The notes beneath the pieces are model-generated. The model was not told where the DNA came from, searched no databases, and saw nothing but the letters and a program-made list of their open reading frames with translations. DNA of 22,222 nucleotides. Source: Deltaproteobacteria bacterium. Lineage in GTDB: Bacteria; UBA10199; SBBF01. The DNA lies in assembly GCA_016207765.1 (NCBI GenBank), contig JACQOY010000184.1:1-22222 (forward strand). The letters are read 5' to 3'. The first letter of the stretch is position 1; every line of letters begins with the position of its first letter. Both the position numbers and the translations under genes were made by a program. Shown in pieces: positions 1 through 8,959 of the stretch.

Positions 1-789
1 CCAGAATGGCGTAGCAAGATTAAATCTCGGAATAACAAAAAGCCGTTCCATTGGGAAAAAATGATCGGCCAAATTCTGGCAAATGTTCCGTGGGGGCACC
101 ATGTCCTCATCTTGAAGAAGATCAAATCATTTCCGGAAAAACTATATTATCTAAAGGCTACGGCGGCATTGGGTTGGAGCCGTGATGTTCTCTTGAATCA
201 GATCAAGGCCGACGCTTATCGTCACTTCATGAGAGACAGCAAAACAAGCAATTTTAAGTTGGCCTTGCCGGTTTACCTGGCGGAACAGGCGGAAGAAACT
301 CTCAAGAGTTCCTACAATCTGGAATTTCTGGGCATCAAGGAAGCCATCCATGAACGTCATCTGGAAAATCGGCTGATTGAGAAGCTCAAGAATTTCATCC
401 TCGAACTTGGGTACGGATTTTGCTTCATCGGCAATCAGTACCGTTTGGCGCTTGGTGAGAACGAATATTTTATCGATCTTCTTTTCTATCACCGCTTTCT
501 CAAATCACTTGTGGCTGTCGAATTGAAGACCGGCAAATTCAAGCCGGAATATGCCGGAAAAATGGACTTCTACCTTAACCTGCTCAACGAATCGGAAAAA
601 GCCCATGACGACAAACCCTCCATTGGCATCATCCTTTGTGCCGAGAGAGATAAGTTGGAAGTTGAGTTTTCACTGCGAACAAAAACCAATCCCATCGGTG
701 TGGCGGAATATAAACTTTATCAAAGCCTGCCTGATAATTTGAAGGGCAAATTGCCGACTTCAAAACAACTCACAGAAGGGCTGAAATGA
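1..789 (+). CDS. DUF1016/YhcG-type PD-(D/E)XK nuclease domain protein, 5' truncated
   Basis: The frame is open from base 1, so the gene starts outside the window. An internal ATG at 61 is not the real start, because the preceding 20 codons continue the same domain. The visible 262 residues resemble the C-terminal two thirds of the DUF1016 (YhcG) family, usually about 350 residues. An N-terminal helical part contains WGHHV and GWSRDVL. It is followed by the family's nuclease fold with FIDLLFYH, where the Asp is a candidate metal ligand, then VAVELKTGKF with the E-x-K pair, and GIILCAERD. The family is predicted to cut nucleic acid and often sits beside restriction-modification genes, but no partner is visible here. 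The DNA looks more AT-rich than the next genes, in keeping with accessory DNA. Family assignment is good; the biological role is unknown. Confidence 0.85.
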   Translation, partial: PEWRSKIKSRNNKKPFHWEKMIGQILANVPWGHHVLILKKIKSFPEKLYYLKATAALGWSRDVLLNQIKADAYRHFMRDSKTSNFKLALPVYLAEQAEETLKSSYNLEFLGIKEAIHERHLENRLIEKLKNFILELGYGFCFIGNQYRLALGENEYFIDLLFYHRFLKSLVAVELKTGKFKPEYAGKMDFYLNLLNESEKAHDDKPSIGIILCAERDKLEVEFSLRTKTNPIGVAEYKLYQSLPDNLKGKLPTSKQLTEGLK

Positions 790-1196
790 AACCCTACATG
801 ATCGGCAAAGGGCCGGCAACCCGCTACGAGGTTATTCAATAATGAATACTCAGGCCATAAACTTCAGGCCCGATACCTGCCAAAAATCCTGCCAACATGG
901 CAGGATTCCTGATTGGATTTCGGCGGGTGAATATTACCCATCTCGACCCAAAATGCCCACCGGCGGCTGAAAAAATCCCGGAAAAATAACTATTGTTGCC
1001 CCCCCTCCTAACTGTTAAAATATTAGTATAAGCATGACGCGCCACATCAATTCGACGCATCGTCTCCGTTAGAGATCAGTCTGTTTCAAGGCTGTTCTTT
1101 AAAAAGTCTCATAGCCGTAAAAAATCCGATCTTCACTCGTCTCACTTAGTCTTTAAGCCCGACAAACTTTTATTTTAACCAAGGGGAGGAAAAATT
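790..1196. other. 407-bp non-coding stretch upstream of prkA
   Basis: No convincing gene is seen here. An 18-codon frame (786-842, starting MKPYMIG) overlaps the stop of the nuclease gene as ATGA and may be a remnant. A 10-bp perfect hairpin lies at 885-907. A minus-strand 74-codon frame (1060-836) matches no family I recognise. The last 150 bp are AT-rich and must hold the prkA promoter and leader, but I found no convincing sigma-70 or sigma-54 site. The prkA ribosome binding site AGGGGAGG lies about 8 bases before its ATG. Confidence 0.6.
885..907. repeat. 10-bp perfect inverted repeat with 3-base loop
   Basis: AATCCTGCCA at 885-894 pairs perfectly with TGGCAGGATT at 898-907 across the loop ACA. 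No T-run follows on either strand, so it is not a standard intrinsic terminator. It may be a transcript-end hairpin, a protein site or the edge of a repeat element. Confidence 0.7.
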
Positions 1197-3278
1197 ATGA
1201 TCTCAGAGAAAGAACTGTTGCACCTGATTCAGGATGCCGAAGAGATCAAACATTTCAAAGAGCTCAACTGGCGCGGCACATTCAACGACTACCTGGGGAT
1301 TTTCACGAAAAATCCCAAGGTGTCGCGTAGCGCCTACCAGCGTCTCTACGACATGGTGGTGTCCCACGGCATGGAGGAATACAAGGAGCACAAAAAGACG
1401 ATCGTCAAATATAAATTTTTCAACGATCCGTACGACAACGGACGAGACGGCATCTTCGGCCTCGACCTGCATTTGATGAAACTGGTCAATGTGTTCAAGG
1501 CGGCCGCCCGCCACTATGGGCCGGAAAAAAGGGTTCTGCTTCTTCATGGGCCGGTGGGGAGTTCCAAATCGACCATCATCCGCCTTTTGAAAAAAGGTTT
1601 TGAGCACTATTCGCGCACGCCCGAGGGGGCCCTGTTTACTTTCGCGTGGGTCAAAAAGGGGGGGGATTCGGCCAAACAACTCGATGCCGTTTTTGGAAAC
1701 GCCGATATTATTCCCTGCCCCATGCACGAGGAACCGCTTCACTTGATTACCTTCAAGGCCCGCGAAAAACTCCTGACCGAGGTCAACAAGTCCCTCCCCG
1801 TGGAGGAGAAACTTCATATCGAGGGGGACCTCTGCCCCTCCTGCAGGTATGTCTACAATGCCCTGTTTGCCCATTATGAAGGGGATTGGAACAAGGTCAT
1901 GAGCCATATCGAGGTAAAGAGGCTTATCCTTTCGGAGAAAGACCGGGTCGGGATCGGCACCTTTCAGCCCAAGGATGAGAAGAACCAGGATTCCACCGAG
2001 CTGACCGGCGACATCAATTACCGGAAAATCGCCGAATACGGCTCCGAGTCGGATCCCCGCGCCTTCAACTTCGACGGCGAATTCAATATTGCCAACCGCG
2101 GATTGATTGAATTCATCGAGGTCTTGAAGCTGGATGTCGCCTTTCTCTACGATCTCCTGGGGGCGAGCCAGGAACACAAGGTGAAGCCCAAAAAATTCGC
2201 GCAAACCGACATCGATGAAGTGATTGTGGGGCACACCAACGAGCCGGAGTACCGCAAACTCCAGAATAACGAGTACATGGAGGCCCTGCGCGACCGGACG
2301 GTGAAGATCGACATCCCCTACATCACAAAACTCAAGGAAGAGCAGAAGATCTACCTCAAGGACTACGCCGCCGACAAAATCAAGGGGAAGCATATCGCCC
2401 CCCACACGATTGAAATTGCCTCGATGTGGGCGGTGCTCACCCGTCTGGAGGAGCCGAAGAAGGCCAATCTGACCCTCCTGCAGAAACTCAAACTCTACGA
2501 CGGGAAGACCCTCCCCGGTTTTACGGAGGACAATGTCAAGGAGTTGAGGAAGGAGGCGCATCGCGAGGGGATGGAGGGGATTTCTCCGCGTTACATCCAG
2601 GACAAGATATCAAACGCCCTGGTGAGCGAGTTGGGGGGAGGATGTGTGAACCCTTTTATGGTGTTGAACGAACTGGAATCGGGGCTCAAACATCACTCGC
2701 TGATTTCGAATGAGGAGCAGAAAAAGAAATTTGTGGAATTGCTGACACTGGCGAAGGAGGAATACGACGATATGGTGAAAAACGAGGTCCAGCGCGCGAT
2801 TGCGGCAGACGAGGACGCCATCTCGAGGCTCTGTTCCAACTATGTGGACAACATCAAGGCTTATACCCAGAAGGAAAGGGTCCGGAACAAGTACACGGGA
2901 CAGGACGAGGAGCCGGATGAGCGTCTGATGCGGTCAATCGAGGAAAAGATCGACATCCCCGAATCGCGCAAGGACGACTTCCGGCGCGAAATCATGAATT
3001 ACATCGGCGCCCTGGCCGTTGAAGGGAAAAAGTTCGACTACCGGACCAACGAGCGGCTTCACAAGGCCCTCGAACTCAAGCTTTTCGAGGACCAGAAAGA
3101 CACCATCAAACTCACAAGCCTTGTGAGCAGTGTGGTGGACAAGGACACGCAGGAAAAAATCGACGTGGTCAAATCGCGCCTCATTAAAAATCACGGCTAC
3201 TGCGACGTCTGTTCCACCGATGTGCTCAACTATGTGGCGTCGATATTCGCACGGGGGGACATAAAGGAGAAACATTGA
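1197..3278 (+). CDS. prkA: PrkA-family serine protein kinase (AAA+ domain)
   Basis: This 693-residue protein belongs to the PrkA/YeaG family of stress- and stationary-phase serine kinases, cytoplasmic proteins with an N-terminal AAA+ core and a C-terminal kinase-like region. Visible marks are the Walker [10 protein letters not shown] (residues 118-126), a conserved CPSC pair (C213, C216), the NRGLIEFIE segment, the sensor-like VGHTNEPEY and the typical ending [14 protein letters not shown]. The length is slightly above the usual 630-660. The ATG start is supported by AGGGGAGG about 8 bases upstream. It heads a trio with yeaH and spoVR; the next gene overlaps its stop codon. The same three families occur together in many proteobacteria, and YeaG and YeaH are functionally linked in enterobacteria. 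The substrate here is unknown. Identification is firm. Confidence 0.97.
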   Translation: MISEKELLHLIQDAEEIKHFKELNWRGTFNDYLGIFTKNPKVSRSAYQRLYDMVVSHGMEEYKEHKKTIVKYKFFNDPYDNGRDGIFGLDLHLMKLVNVFKAAARHYGPEKRVLLLHGPVGSSKSTIIRLLKKGFEHYSRTPEGALFTFAWVKKGGDSAKQLDAVFGNADIIPCPMHEEPLHLITFKAREKLLTEVNKSLPVEEKLHIEGDLCPSCRYVYNALFAHYEGDWNKVMSHIEVKRLILSEKDRVGIGTFQPKDEKNQDSTELTGDINYRKIAEYGSESDPRAFNFDGEFNIANRGLIEFIEVLKLDVAFLYDLLGASQEHKVKPKKFAQTDIDEVIVGHTNEPEYRKLQNNEYMEALRDRTVKIDIPYITKLKEEQKIYLKDYAADKIKGKHIAPHTIEIASMWAVLTRLEEPKKANLTLLQKLKLYDGKTLPGFTEDNVKELRKEAHREGMEGISPRYIQDKISNALVSELGGGCVNPFMVLNELESGLKHHSLISNEEQKKKFVELLTLAKEEYDDMVKNEVQRAIAADEDAISRLCSNYVDNIKAYTQKERVRNKYTGQDEEPDERLMRSIEEKIDIPESRKDDFRREIMNYIGALAVEGKKFDYRTNERLHKALELKLFEDQKDTIKLTSLVSSVVDKDTQEKIDVVKSRLIKNHGYCDVCSTDVLNYVASIFARGDIKEKH

Positions 3279-4384
3279 TATTAAAAATCGAACAAGACTT
3301 AAGCCGTTTCAAGCAGATTGTTCGAGGGAAGATCAAGGAGGAACTCCGGAAGTTTATTACCCGCGGGGAACTGATCGGCAAACAGGGAAAAAAATTCATC
3401 AGCATCCCGATTTCCCAGATCGATATTCCCCGTTTTCGGTATGAAGACCGGCAAATGGGGGGGGTTGGTCAGGGGGAGGGGGCTGTCGGGACTCCGATAG
3501 GGACCGACGAGGAAGGGGACGGCCAGGCGCAGGCTGGCAACCAGGCCTCCGATCATATTCTGGAGGTGGATGTTTCGCTTGAAGAGATGGCCCAGCTGTT
3601 GGGAGAGGAACTGGCATTGCCCCGGATTCTTCCCAAGGGGTCGGACCGAATTGTTTCGAGCAAGACGGTCTATCGCGGGGTTCGTCCTTCCGGCCCCGAA
3701 TCGCTAAGGCACTTCAAACGAACCTACAAGCAGGCCTTGAAACGGCAGATCCTTTCGGGCCGGCATGATCTGGCCCGTCCCATCGTGATTCCCTACGGCG
3801 AAGACAAGCGTTATCGAAGCTACAGGGTCATTCAGGAACGTCAACCGCGCGCGGTCATCATTTACATGATGGATGTCTCCGGTTCCATGGGACAGGAGCA
3901 GAAGGAGATCGTCCGGATCGAAACCTTCTGGATCGACATGTGGCTTCGCTCGCAATACAAAGGCTTGGAAACCCGTTACATCATCCATGATGCAGTGGCC
4001 CGGGAGGTGGATGCCGAAACCTTTTATCATACCCGCGAGTCGGGGGGGACGATCATCTCGTCGGCCTACAAGCTGGCCCTTAAAATCGTCCATGAAAATT
4101 ATCCTGCCGCCGAATGGAACATTTATCCCTTCCACTTTTCCGACGGCGACAACTGGTCGGGAAACGACACGATGGAATGCTTAAGCCTCCTGGAGAAGGA
4201 ATTTTTTCCGCTGTGCAATGTCTTTTGCTATGGCCAGGTGGAGAGCGAATACGGGAGCGGGCAGTTTTTGAAGGATTTGAAAGACCGCTTCAGCGAAAAA
4301 AGCGAGCATCTCCTGACATCGAAAATAGAAGGAAAAGAGGGGATCATCGAGTCGATCAAGACGTTCCTCGGAAAGGGGAAATGA
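3275..4384 (+). CDS. yeaH: YeaH/YhbH family protein (DUF444, VWA-like)
   Basis: This 369-residue protein matches the UPF0229/DUF444 family, the usual partner of PrkA. It has a charged N-terminal part, a Gly-rich low-complexity linker (around residues 65-90), the [16 protein letters not shown] region, and a von Willebrand A-like domain with the metal-site motif DVSGSMG (D200, S202, S204). The start is the rare codon TTG at 3275, overlapping the TGA of prkA. It is supported by AAAGGAGA about 4 bases upstream and by the family-typical opening. The overlap implies translational coupling and matched amounts of the two proteins. The family has no proven biochemical activity; a scaffold or effector for the kinase is the usual inference. 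The gene ends just before an octamer-repeat hairpin. Confidence 0.94.
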   Translation: MILKIEQDLSRFKQIVRGKIKEELRKFITRGELIGKQGKKFISIPISQIDIPRFRYEDRQMGGVGQGEGAVGTPIGTDEEGDGQAQAGNQASDHILEVDVSLEEMAQLLGEELALPRILPKGSDRIVSSKTVYRGVRPSGPESLRHFKRTYKQALKRQILSGRHDLARPIVIPYGEDKRYRSYRVIQERQPRAVIIYMMDVSGSMGQEQKEIVRIETFWIDMWLRSQYKGLETRYIIHDAVAREVDAETFYHTRESGGTIISSAYKLALKIVHENYPAAEWNIYPFHFSDGDNWSGNDTMECLSLLEKEFFPLCNVFCYGQVESEYGSGQFLKDLKDRFSEKSEHLLTSKIEGKEGIIESIKTFLGKGK

Positions 4385-4446
4385 GTGCCCGGGTGCCCGA
4401 GTTCCCGTGTAAACACGGGTACGCAGGCACTCAGGCACACAGGTAC
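4385..4446. repeat. Hairpin built of degenerate 8-bp tandem repeats between yeaH and spoVR
   Basis: The left arm reads on the plus strand as three octamers (GTGCCCGG, GTGCCCGA, GTTCCCGT). The right arm reads on the minus strand as four octamers of the same type (GTACCTGT, GTGCCTGA, GTGCCTGC, GTACCCGT). The centre is a perfect hairpin CCCGTGT-AA-ACACGGG. The arms differ mainly by C/T changes that remain G-U pairs in the minus-strand transcript. The element begins directly after the yeaH stop codon and opens a false GTG-initiated extension of spoVR. Confidence 0.8.
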
Positions 4447-4453
4447 TAAAAAA

Positions 4454-5959
4454 ATGTTAACTCCCGAACTGGAAAAATGGCGTGTGGCGATTGAAAAGGA
4501 GGCCAGAAACCAGGGGCTCGATTTTTTCGAGACCGTCTTTGAGATTCTGGACTGGAAGGAGATCAACGAGGTGGCTGCCTACGGGGGGTTTCCCAACCGC
4601 TACCCTCACTGGCGTTTCGGCATGGAATTCGAGCATCTCTCCAAGAGCTATTCGTACGGGCTTTCGAAAATCTACGAAATGGTCATCAACAACAACCCCT
4701 GTTACGCTTACCTGCTCCACTCAAACAAGCTTGTTGACCAGAAAATGGTGATGGCCCACGTTTACGGGCATTGCGATTTTTTCAAGAACAACATCTTTTT
4801 TTCACCCACCAACCGCCGGATGATCGATGTGATGGCCAACCACAAAACAAAGATCCAGCGCATGATCAACAAATACGGCTATAATCCCGTCGAGGCGTTC
4901 ATCGATATCTGCCTCACGATTGAAAACCTGATCGACTACTACGCCCCGCTGATCAAAAGACAGCGGGATGAAAAACACTCCCAACTCGGAGACGAGGACG
5001 AAGAGAACACGGAAAAAATCAGGATCAAAAAACTTCCCGTCCAGAGGGAGTATCTCGAACGGTATATCAACCCGCGCGAATTCATCGAAGAACAGCAAAA
5101 AGCCGCCGAGACAAAAAGGGGGGAGCGGAAAAAATTTCCGGAAGAGCCGGTGAAGGATGTTCTGGCCTTTTTGGTCGAGCAGGCCCCGCTCGACAAATGG
5201 CAGAGGGACGTTCTCTCGATGATCCGGGAGGAGGCCTACTATTTCGCCCCCCAGGCCCAGACCAAAATCATGAACGAGGGATGGGCCACCTATTGGCATT
5301 CCAAAATCATGACCACCAAAATTTTGACTGACAGCGAAGTGATCGATTTTGCGGATCATCACTCGGGAACCGTTTCCGTCGGCTCGGGCCGTTTGAACCC
5401 GTATAAGATCGGGCTTGAATTGTTCCGTGACATTGAAGACCGCTGGAATAAGGGGCGCTTCGGCAAGGAGTACGACGAATGTGACAGCATGGTGGAGAAG
5501 CTCAACTGGAACCGGAATTTGAATCTGGGAAGAAAAAAAATTTTCGAAGTCCGGCGCATTTACAACGATGTCACTTTTATCGATACTTTCCTGACGCCCG
5601 ATTTCTGCCTCGAACACAAACTTTTCGCCTTCGACTACAACCGCAACAACTCGACCTATGAGATTTCCTCCCGCGAGTTTCAGGCGGTGAAAAAGAAACT
5701 TCTCTGCCAGTTGACCAATTTCGGACAGCCGTTTATCGAGGTGATGGATGCCAACCACGGAAACCGCGGGGAGCTTCTCCTCTTCCACCGGCACGAGGGG
5801 GTCGATCTTCGCGTCGATTACGCCCGTGAGGTGCTCAAAAACATCTTCACCATCTGGAAACGCCCTGTTCTTGTGGAAACGCGGATGGACGACCGGTTGA
5901 AAATATTCGCCTTCGACGGGAAAGAACACAAGGAGTACGATACCAAAGAGGGGGCTTGA
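4454..5959 (+). CDS. spoVR: SpoVR family protein
   Basis: This 501-residue protein is a clear SpoVR-family member with the conserved segments PHWRFGMEFEHLSKSYSYGL, NNNPCYAYLL, MAHVYGHCDFFKNN and NEGWATYWHSKIM. The family is named for a Bacillus cortex-formation gene but is common in non-sporulating proteobacteria as a stress gene beside PrkA. Its biochemical function is not established. I chose the ATG at 4454, where the family's usual N-terminus (LTPELEKW) begins. A longer frame from GTG 4385 would add 23 residues encoded wholly by the repeat hairpin and is rejected. The only candidate ribosome binding site is a weak AGG about 11 bases upstream, so reinitiation after yeaH is possible. Size agrees with the family. 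Confidence 0.95.
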   Translation: MLTPELEKWRVAIEKEARNQGLDFFETVFEILDWKEINEVAAYGGFPNRYPHWRFGMEFEHLSKSYSYGLSKIYEMVINNNPCYAYLLHSNKLVDQKMVMAHVYGHCDFFKNNIFFSPTNRRMIDVMANHKTKIQRMINKYGYNPVEAFIDICLTIENLIDYYAPLIKRQRDEKHSQLGDEDEENTEKIRIKKLPVQREYLERYINPREFIEEQQKAAETKRGERKKFPEEPVKDVLAFLVEQAPLDKWQRDVLSMIREEAYYFAPQAQTKIMNEGWATYWHSKIMTTKILTDSEVIDFADHHSGTVSVGSGRLNPYKIGLELFRDIEDRWNKGRFGKEYDECDSMVEKLNWNRNLNLGRKKIFEVRRIYNDVTFIDTFLTPDFCLEHKLFAFDYNRNNSTYEISSREFQAVKKKLLCQLTNFGQPFIEVMDANHGNRGELLLFHRHEGVDLRVDYAREVLKNIFTIWKRPVLVETRMDDRLKIFAFDGKEHKEYDTKEGA

Positions 5960-5960
5960 G

Positions 5961-6114
5961 ATATCGTTTTGCAAACAGAGAAAGTCCCCTTTCCTTCGCA
6001 ATTTTCGTAAGCCGCCCTGCTTTGGATTGTTTCACCGGTAGATGTGGCCGGCGGGAACGAAAATCGCTCAGTCCAAGGGGGCTCTCTCTGTTTGCAAACC
6101 TTTCTTGCAGATAT
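5961..6114. repeat. Long imperfect palindrome (about 150 bp) after spoVR
   Basis: The arm at 5968-5991 (beginning TTTGCAAACAGAGA) is nearly the exact reverse complement of 6075-6098 (ending TCTCTGTTTGCAAA). Inside, ATTTTCGT at 6001-6008 also faces ACGAAAAT at 6057-6064, and short ATATC/GATAT ends lie outside. The whole could fold into one long, interrupted hairpin. It may act as a transcript end for spoVR or be a miniature inverted-repeat element. No transposase or clear target duplication is visible. Confidence 0.7.
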
Positions 6115-6132
6115 TTTCTTTTTTGCTACAAT
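6105..6132 (+). promoter_or_regulatory. Sigma-70-type promoter for the DUF2892 gene
   Basis: TTGCAG (6105-6110) and TACAAT (6127-6132) are separated by 16 bases, with an extended -10 TG at 6124-6125. A start near 6139 would give a leader of about 40 bases before the ATG at 6180. The -35 box lies just beyond the right arm of the palindrome. Confidence 0.55.
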
Positions 6133-6179
6133 ATCAGCGATTTTCAGAAGATCGGAACAACCAAAAGGGGAAAAAATTT

Positions 6180-6377
6180 ATGCTCAACAATGTGGCCAAG
6201 AAAGAAAGAAATCTTCGAATCCTGATCGCTGTCCTTGCGGGAGTCTGCATCTGGCGTCTTGATCTTCCCGTATGGGCCAACTGGATGCTGGGGGTGATTG
6301 CCGCTGTTTCGCTTGTCACGGGGTTCATCCGCTATTGCCCGCTCAATCACCTCTTCAAGGTGAAATCGGTTAATTAA
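6180..6377 (+). CDS. DUF2892 (YgaP-type) small membrane protein
   Basis: This 65-residue protein has a short polar N-terminus (MLNNVAKKERNLRI), a first hydrophobic helix (LIAVLAGVCIW), a second around WANWMLGVIAAVSLVTGFI, and the family-typical CPLNHLF ending. It fits the DUF2892 inner-membrane family, which also occurs fused to rhodanese domains in YgaP-like proteins. The start at 6180 is supported by AAAAGGGG about 9 bases upstream. A longer upstream frame from 6042 would run through the palindrome and is rejected. The gene stands alone, with its own promoter and repeat clusters on both sides. The function is unknown. Confidence 0.85.
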   Translation: MLNNVAKKERNLRILIAVLAGVCIWRLDLPVWANWMLGVIAAVSLVTGFIRYCPLNHLFKVKSVN

Positions 6378-6379
6378 TA

Positions 6380-6478
6380 GGGGCTTGCGTCGCCCCCTCC
6401 GCCGGCAAAGCCGTCGGAGCCTCCCCCTCACCGCCGCCGTGCGGCTGGTTAAAAATTTCTCATTAAAATTTCTCATTG
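6380..6478. repeat. Cluster of three short hairpins and a 13-bp tandem repeat before leuS
   Basis: Three hairpins follow one another: GGGGC/GCCCC at 6380-6396, a 10-bp stem with one mismatch and an AAA loop at 6397-6419, and GCCGC-CGT-GCGGC at 6434-6446. Next comes a perfect direct repeat of AAAATTTCTCATT at 6453-6465 and 6466-6478. The hairpins could end the DUF2892 transcript or structure the leuS leader. No T-box specifier or T-box consensus is seen. Confidence 0.65.
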
Positions 6479-6514
6479 TACCGATAATTTCTTCTGTGTT
6501 AGAAATCTCCCTCC

Positions 6515-8959
6515 ATGGAGGAAAAGTACCAACCCCAAGTCCTTGAGAGCCGCTGGCAGAAGCATTGGGAAGACGAAAAGACATTTGTCGTCGGCGAAGA
6601 TCCCGAAAAAGACAAATACTACCTGCTCGAAATGTTTCCGTACCCCTCAGGCAGAATCCACATGGGGCATGTGCGGAACTACACCATCGGCGATGTCATC
6701 GCGCGTTACAAGCGAATGAAGGGGTTGCATGTCCTCCACCCGATGGGGTGGGATGCCTTCGGCATGCCGGCAGAGAACGCCGCCATCCAGAATAAAAGCC
6801 ATCCGGCGAAATGGACCCGTGACAACATCGATACGATGCGCGATCAACTCAAGCGCCTTGGGCTTAGCTACGATTGGTCGCGTGAAGTCAACACCTCCGA
6901 CCCCGCTTATTATAAATGGGAGCAGCTTTTCTTTTTGCAAATGTGGGAAAAAGGATTGGTTACCCGCAAGGAATCCCTGGTCAACTGGTGCGAGAATTGC
7001 CGGACCGTTCTCGCCAACGAGCAGGTGCAGGACGGCCATTGCTGGCGGTGTGAACGTGCGGTGGTGAACAAGCCGCTGGAGCAGTGGTTTTTCAAAATCA
7101 CGAAATATGCCGATGAACTGCTCGCCTCGCTTGAAATATTGAAGGAGGGGTGGCCCGAAAGGGTGCTTACCATGCAGAAAGAGTGGATCGGCCGTTCCCA
7201 AGGTTCAACCATCGAATTTCCCATCGAGGGTACCGACCAGAAAATCACCGTATTTACCACGCGGCCAGACACCCTTTTTGGGGCCACCTTCATGTCTTTG
7301 GCGCCGGGGCATCCGCTGGTTGAAAAATTGATTGAGAATTTGCCCAACAAGGAAGAAGTGCGGGCCTTTGTGGCGAAGGCCAAAGGGGTCCAGAAAGAGG
7401 GGGGGGGCGACTACGAAAAAGAAGGGATCTTCACCGGCGCCTACTGCCTCAATCCGGTGGTCAAACGGCGACTGCCGGTCTACGTCACCAATTTTGTCGT
7501 CATGGAATATGGCACCGGCGCGGTGATGGCGGTGCCGGCCCACGATCAGCGCGATTTCGACTTTGCGCGTAAATACAAACTCCCGGTAATTCTGGTCATT
7601 GCCCCCGCGGGAAAGGTTGTCGACCCCAAGACCATGCAGACTGCTTTCGAAGACGAGGGGATTTTGGTCAACTCCGGCCAGTTCAACGGCATGAAAAGCG
7701 GCATTGCAAAGCTGGCGATCATCGATTACCTCGAACGAAAAAAACTGGGACGCAAAACGGTGCAATACAAACTTCGCGACTGGGGCATTTCGCGTCAGCG
7801 TTACTGGGGGACCCCCATTCCGGCGGTCCACTGTTTAGTCTGCGGCGTTGTCCCCGCGCGCGAAGAGGATCTCCCGATCGTCCTTCCATCGGATGTTCAA
7901 CTGACCGGCCGGGAAGGGTCTCCGCTGGCCCGCCATGAGGCCTTTTTGAAGACCACCTGCCCCAAATGCGGCGACGAGGGGAGGCGCGAAACCGACACGA
8001 TGGATACGTTTGTGGAGTCGTCATGGTATTTTCTTCGTTACGCCGATCCGCAAAATACGGCTGAGCCGTTCAGTAAAGAGAAGGCAAGCTATTGGTGCCC
8101 GGTCAACCAGTATATCGGCGGTATCGAGCATGCGGTGTTGCATCTCCTCTATTCCCGTTTTTTCACACGGGTTCTCCGCGACCTTGGTTACGTCATGTTG
8201 AGCGAACCCTTCGAACGCCTCCTCACTCAAGGGATGGTCATCAAGGAGGGAGCCAAGATGAGCAAATCGCGCGGCAATGTGGTGGACCCGAATTATCTCA
8301 TCGACCAGTACGGCGCCGACACGGCCCGCCTCTTTGTCCTTTTTGCCAGCCCGCCGGAGCGCGACCTCGAGTGGTCCGATCAGGGGGTGGAAGGGTGTTT
8401 TCGTTTCTTGGGGCGTGTGTGGCATCTGGTGTATGAAACGGTCAATAACCGTTGGCCTGGAAACGAGGAGAATGGCGAACTCCCCTGGCATCTGCACAAG
8501 ACGATCAAGAAGGTGTCCGATGATATTGAAAAGGATTTCCATTTCAACACCGCCATCGCCGCGATCATGGAGCTGGTCAACTTCCTCGCCAAAATCGGCC
8601 CTCAGTCGGGCCTTTCCTCTTCCTTTAAAGAGGCGCTCAAGACTCTTGTCATTCTTTTGTCTCCCATGGTTCCGCATATCGCCGAAGAGATGGGACAGGC
8701 TTTGGGGCTTTCGGGCGATGTTTCGGAAGGTGAGTGGCCATCTTACGACAACGCCGTTCTCGAAAAAAGGGCGATCACCGTTGTGGTGCAGGTGAACGGG
8801 AAGGTCCGTGCCCAATTGAGCGTTTCTCCGGAGAGCCCGGAAGATGAGATAAAAAACGCCGCCCGGACGCATGACAAGGTTCATCCCTACCTGGAAGGGA
8901 AGAATCTGGTGAAGACGGTATATGTTCCGGGCCGTCTTGTGAATTTTGTGGTGTCATGA
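6515..8959 (+). CDS. leuS: Leucyl-tRNA synthetase
   Basis: This 814-residue class I synthetase charges tRNA-Leu in the cytoplasm. The ATP-binding HIGH motif appears as HMGH (residues 49-52) and KMSKS at 581-585. The zinc-type insert CENC...CWRC follows the first part of the active site. The CP1 editing domain shows [12 protein letters not shown] and [20 protein letters not shown]. The C-terminus has the anticodon-binding fold and the short VNGKVRAQL tail domain. Length is at the lower end of the bacterial range. The ATG at 6515 matches the family start ([17 protein letters not shown]). No ribosome binding site lies upstream, where CTCCCTCC faces a downstream GGAGG just after the ATG, so initiation may be unusual or masked. 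The stop overlaps holA by 4 bases. Confidence 0.98.
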   Translation: MEEKYQPQVLESRWQKHWEDEKTFVVGEDPEKDKYYLLEMFPYPSGRIHMGHVRNYTIGDVIARYKRMKGLHVLHPMGWDAFGMPAENAAIQNKSHPAKWTRDNIDTMRDQLKRLGLSYDWSREVNTSDPAYYKWEQLFFLQMWEKGLVTRKESLVNWCENCRTVLANEQVQDGHCWRCERAVVNKPLEQWFFKITKYADELLASLEILKEGWPERVLTMQKEWIGRSQGSTIEFPIEGTDQKITVFTTRPDTLFGATFMSLAPGHPLVEKLIENLPNKEEVRAFVAKAKGVQKEGGGDYEKEGIFTGAYCLNPVVKRRLPVYVTNFVVMEYGTGAVMAVPAHDQRDFDFARKYKLPVILVIAPAGKVVDPKTMQTAFEDEGILVNSGQFNGMKSGIAKLAIIDYLERKKLGRKTVQYKLRDWGISRQRYWGTPIPAVHCLVCGVVPAREEDLPIVLPSDVQLTGREGSPLARHEAFLKTTCPKCGDEGRRETDTMDTFVESSWYFLRYADPQNTAEPFSKEKASYWCPVNQYIGGIEHAVLHLLYSRFFTRVLRDLGYVMLSEPFERLLTQGMVIKEGAKMSKSRGNVVDPNYLIDQYGADTARLFVLFASPPERDLEWSDQGVEGCFRFLGRVWHLVYETVNNRWPGNEENGELPWHLHKTIKKVSDDIEKDFHFNTAIAAIMELVNFLAKIGPQSGLSSSFKEALKTLVILLSPMVPHIAEEMGQALGLSGDVSEGEWPSYDNAVLEKRAITVVVQVNGKVRAQLSVSPESPEDEIKNAARTHDKVHPYLEGKNLVKTVYVPGRLVNFVVS

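Noticed and set aside
836..1060. 74-codon minus-strand frame in the gap before prkA
   Set aside because: It resembles no known family, has no ribosome site and includes the hairpin at 885-907, so it is probably not translated.
1203..2561. 452-codon minus-strand frame opposite prkA
   Set aside because: It lies wholly antisense to a well-recognised gene and has no family pattern; such shadows are common where codon bias is strong.
4385..4446. CRISPR-like array
   Set aside because: The units are 8 bp, contiguous and inverted, with no spacers and no cas genes nearby.
4385..4453. GTG-initiated 23-residue extension of SpoVR
   Set aside because: The extension is encoded by the octamer hairpin, is absent from the family's usual N-terminus and has no ribosome site.
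1197..5959. Sporulation locus
   Set aside because: SpoVR and PrkA are named from Bacillus but are widespread in non-sporulating bacteria; no other sporulation gene is present.
4802..6001. 399-codon minus-strand frame opposite spoVR
   Set aside because: Antisense shadow of spoVR, with no ribosome site and no recognisable domain.
6380..6514. T-box riboswitch controlling leuS
   Set aside because: No T-box consensus, specifier loop or terminator/antiterminator pair could be found.
8021..8884. 287-codon minus-strand frame opposite leuS
   Set aside because: Antisense to conserved LeuRS motifs including KMSKS, with no family signal of its own.
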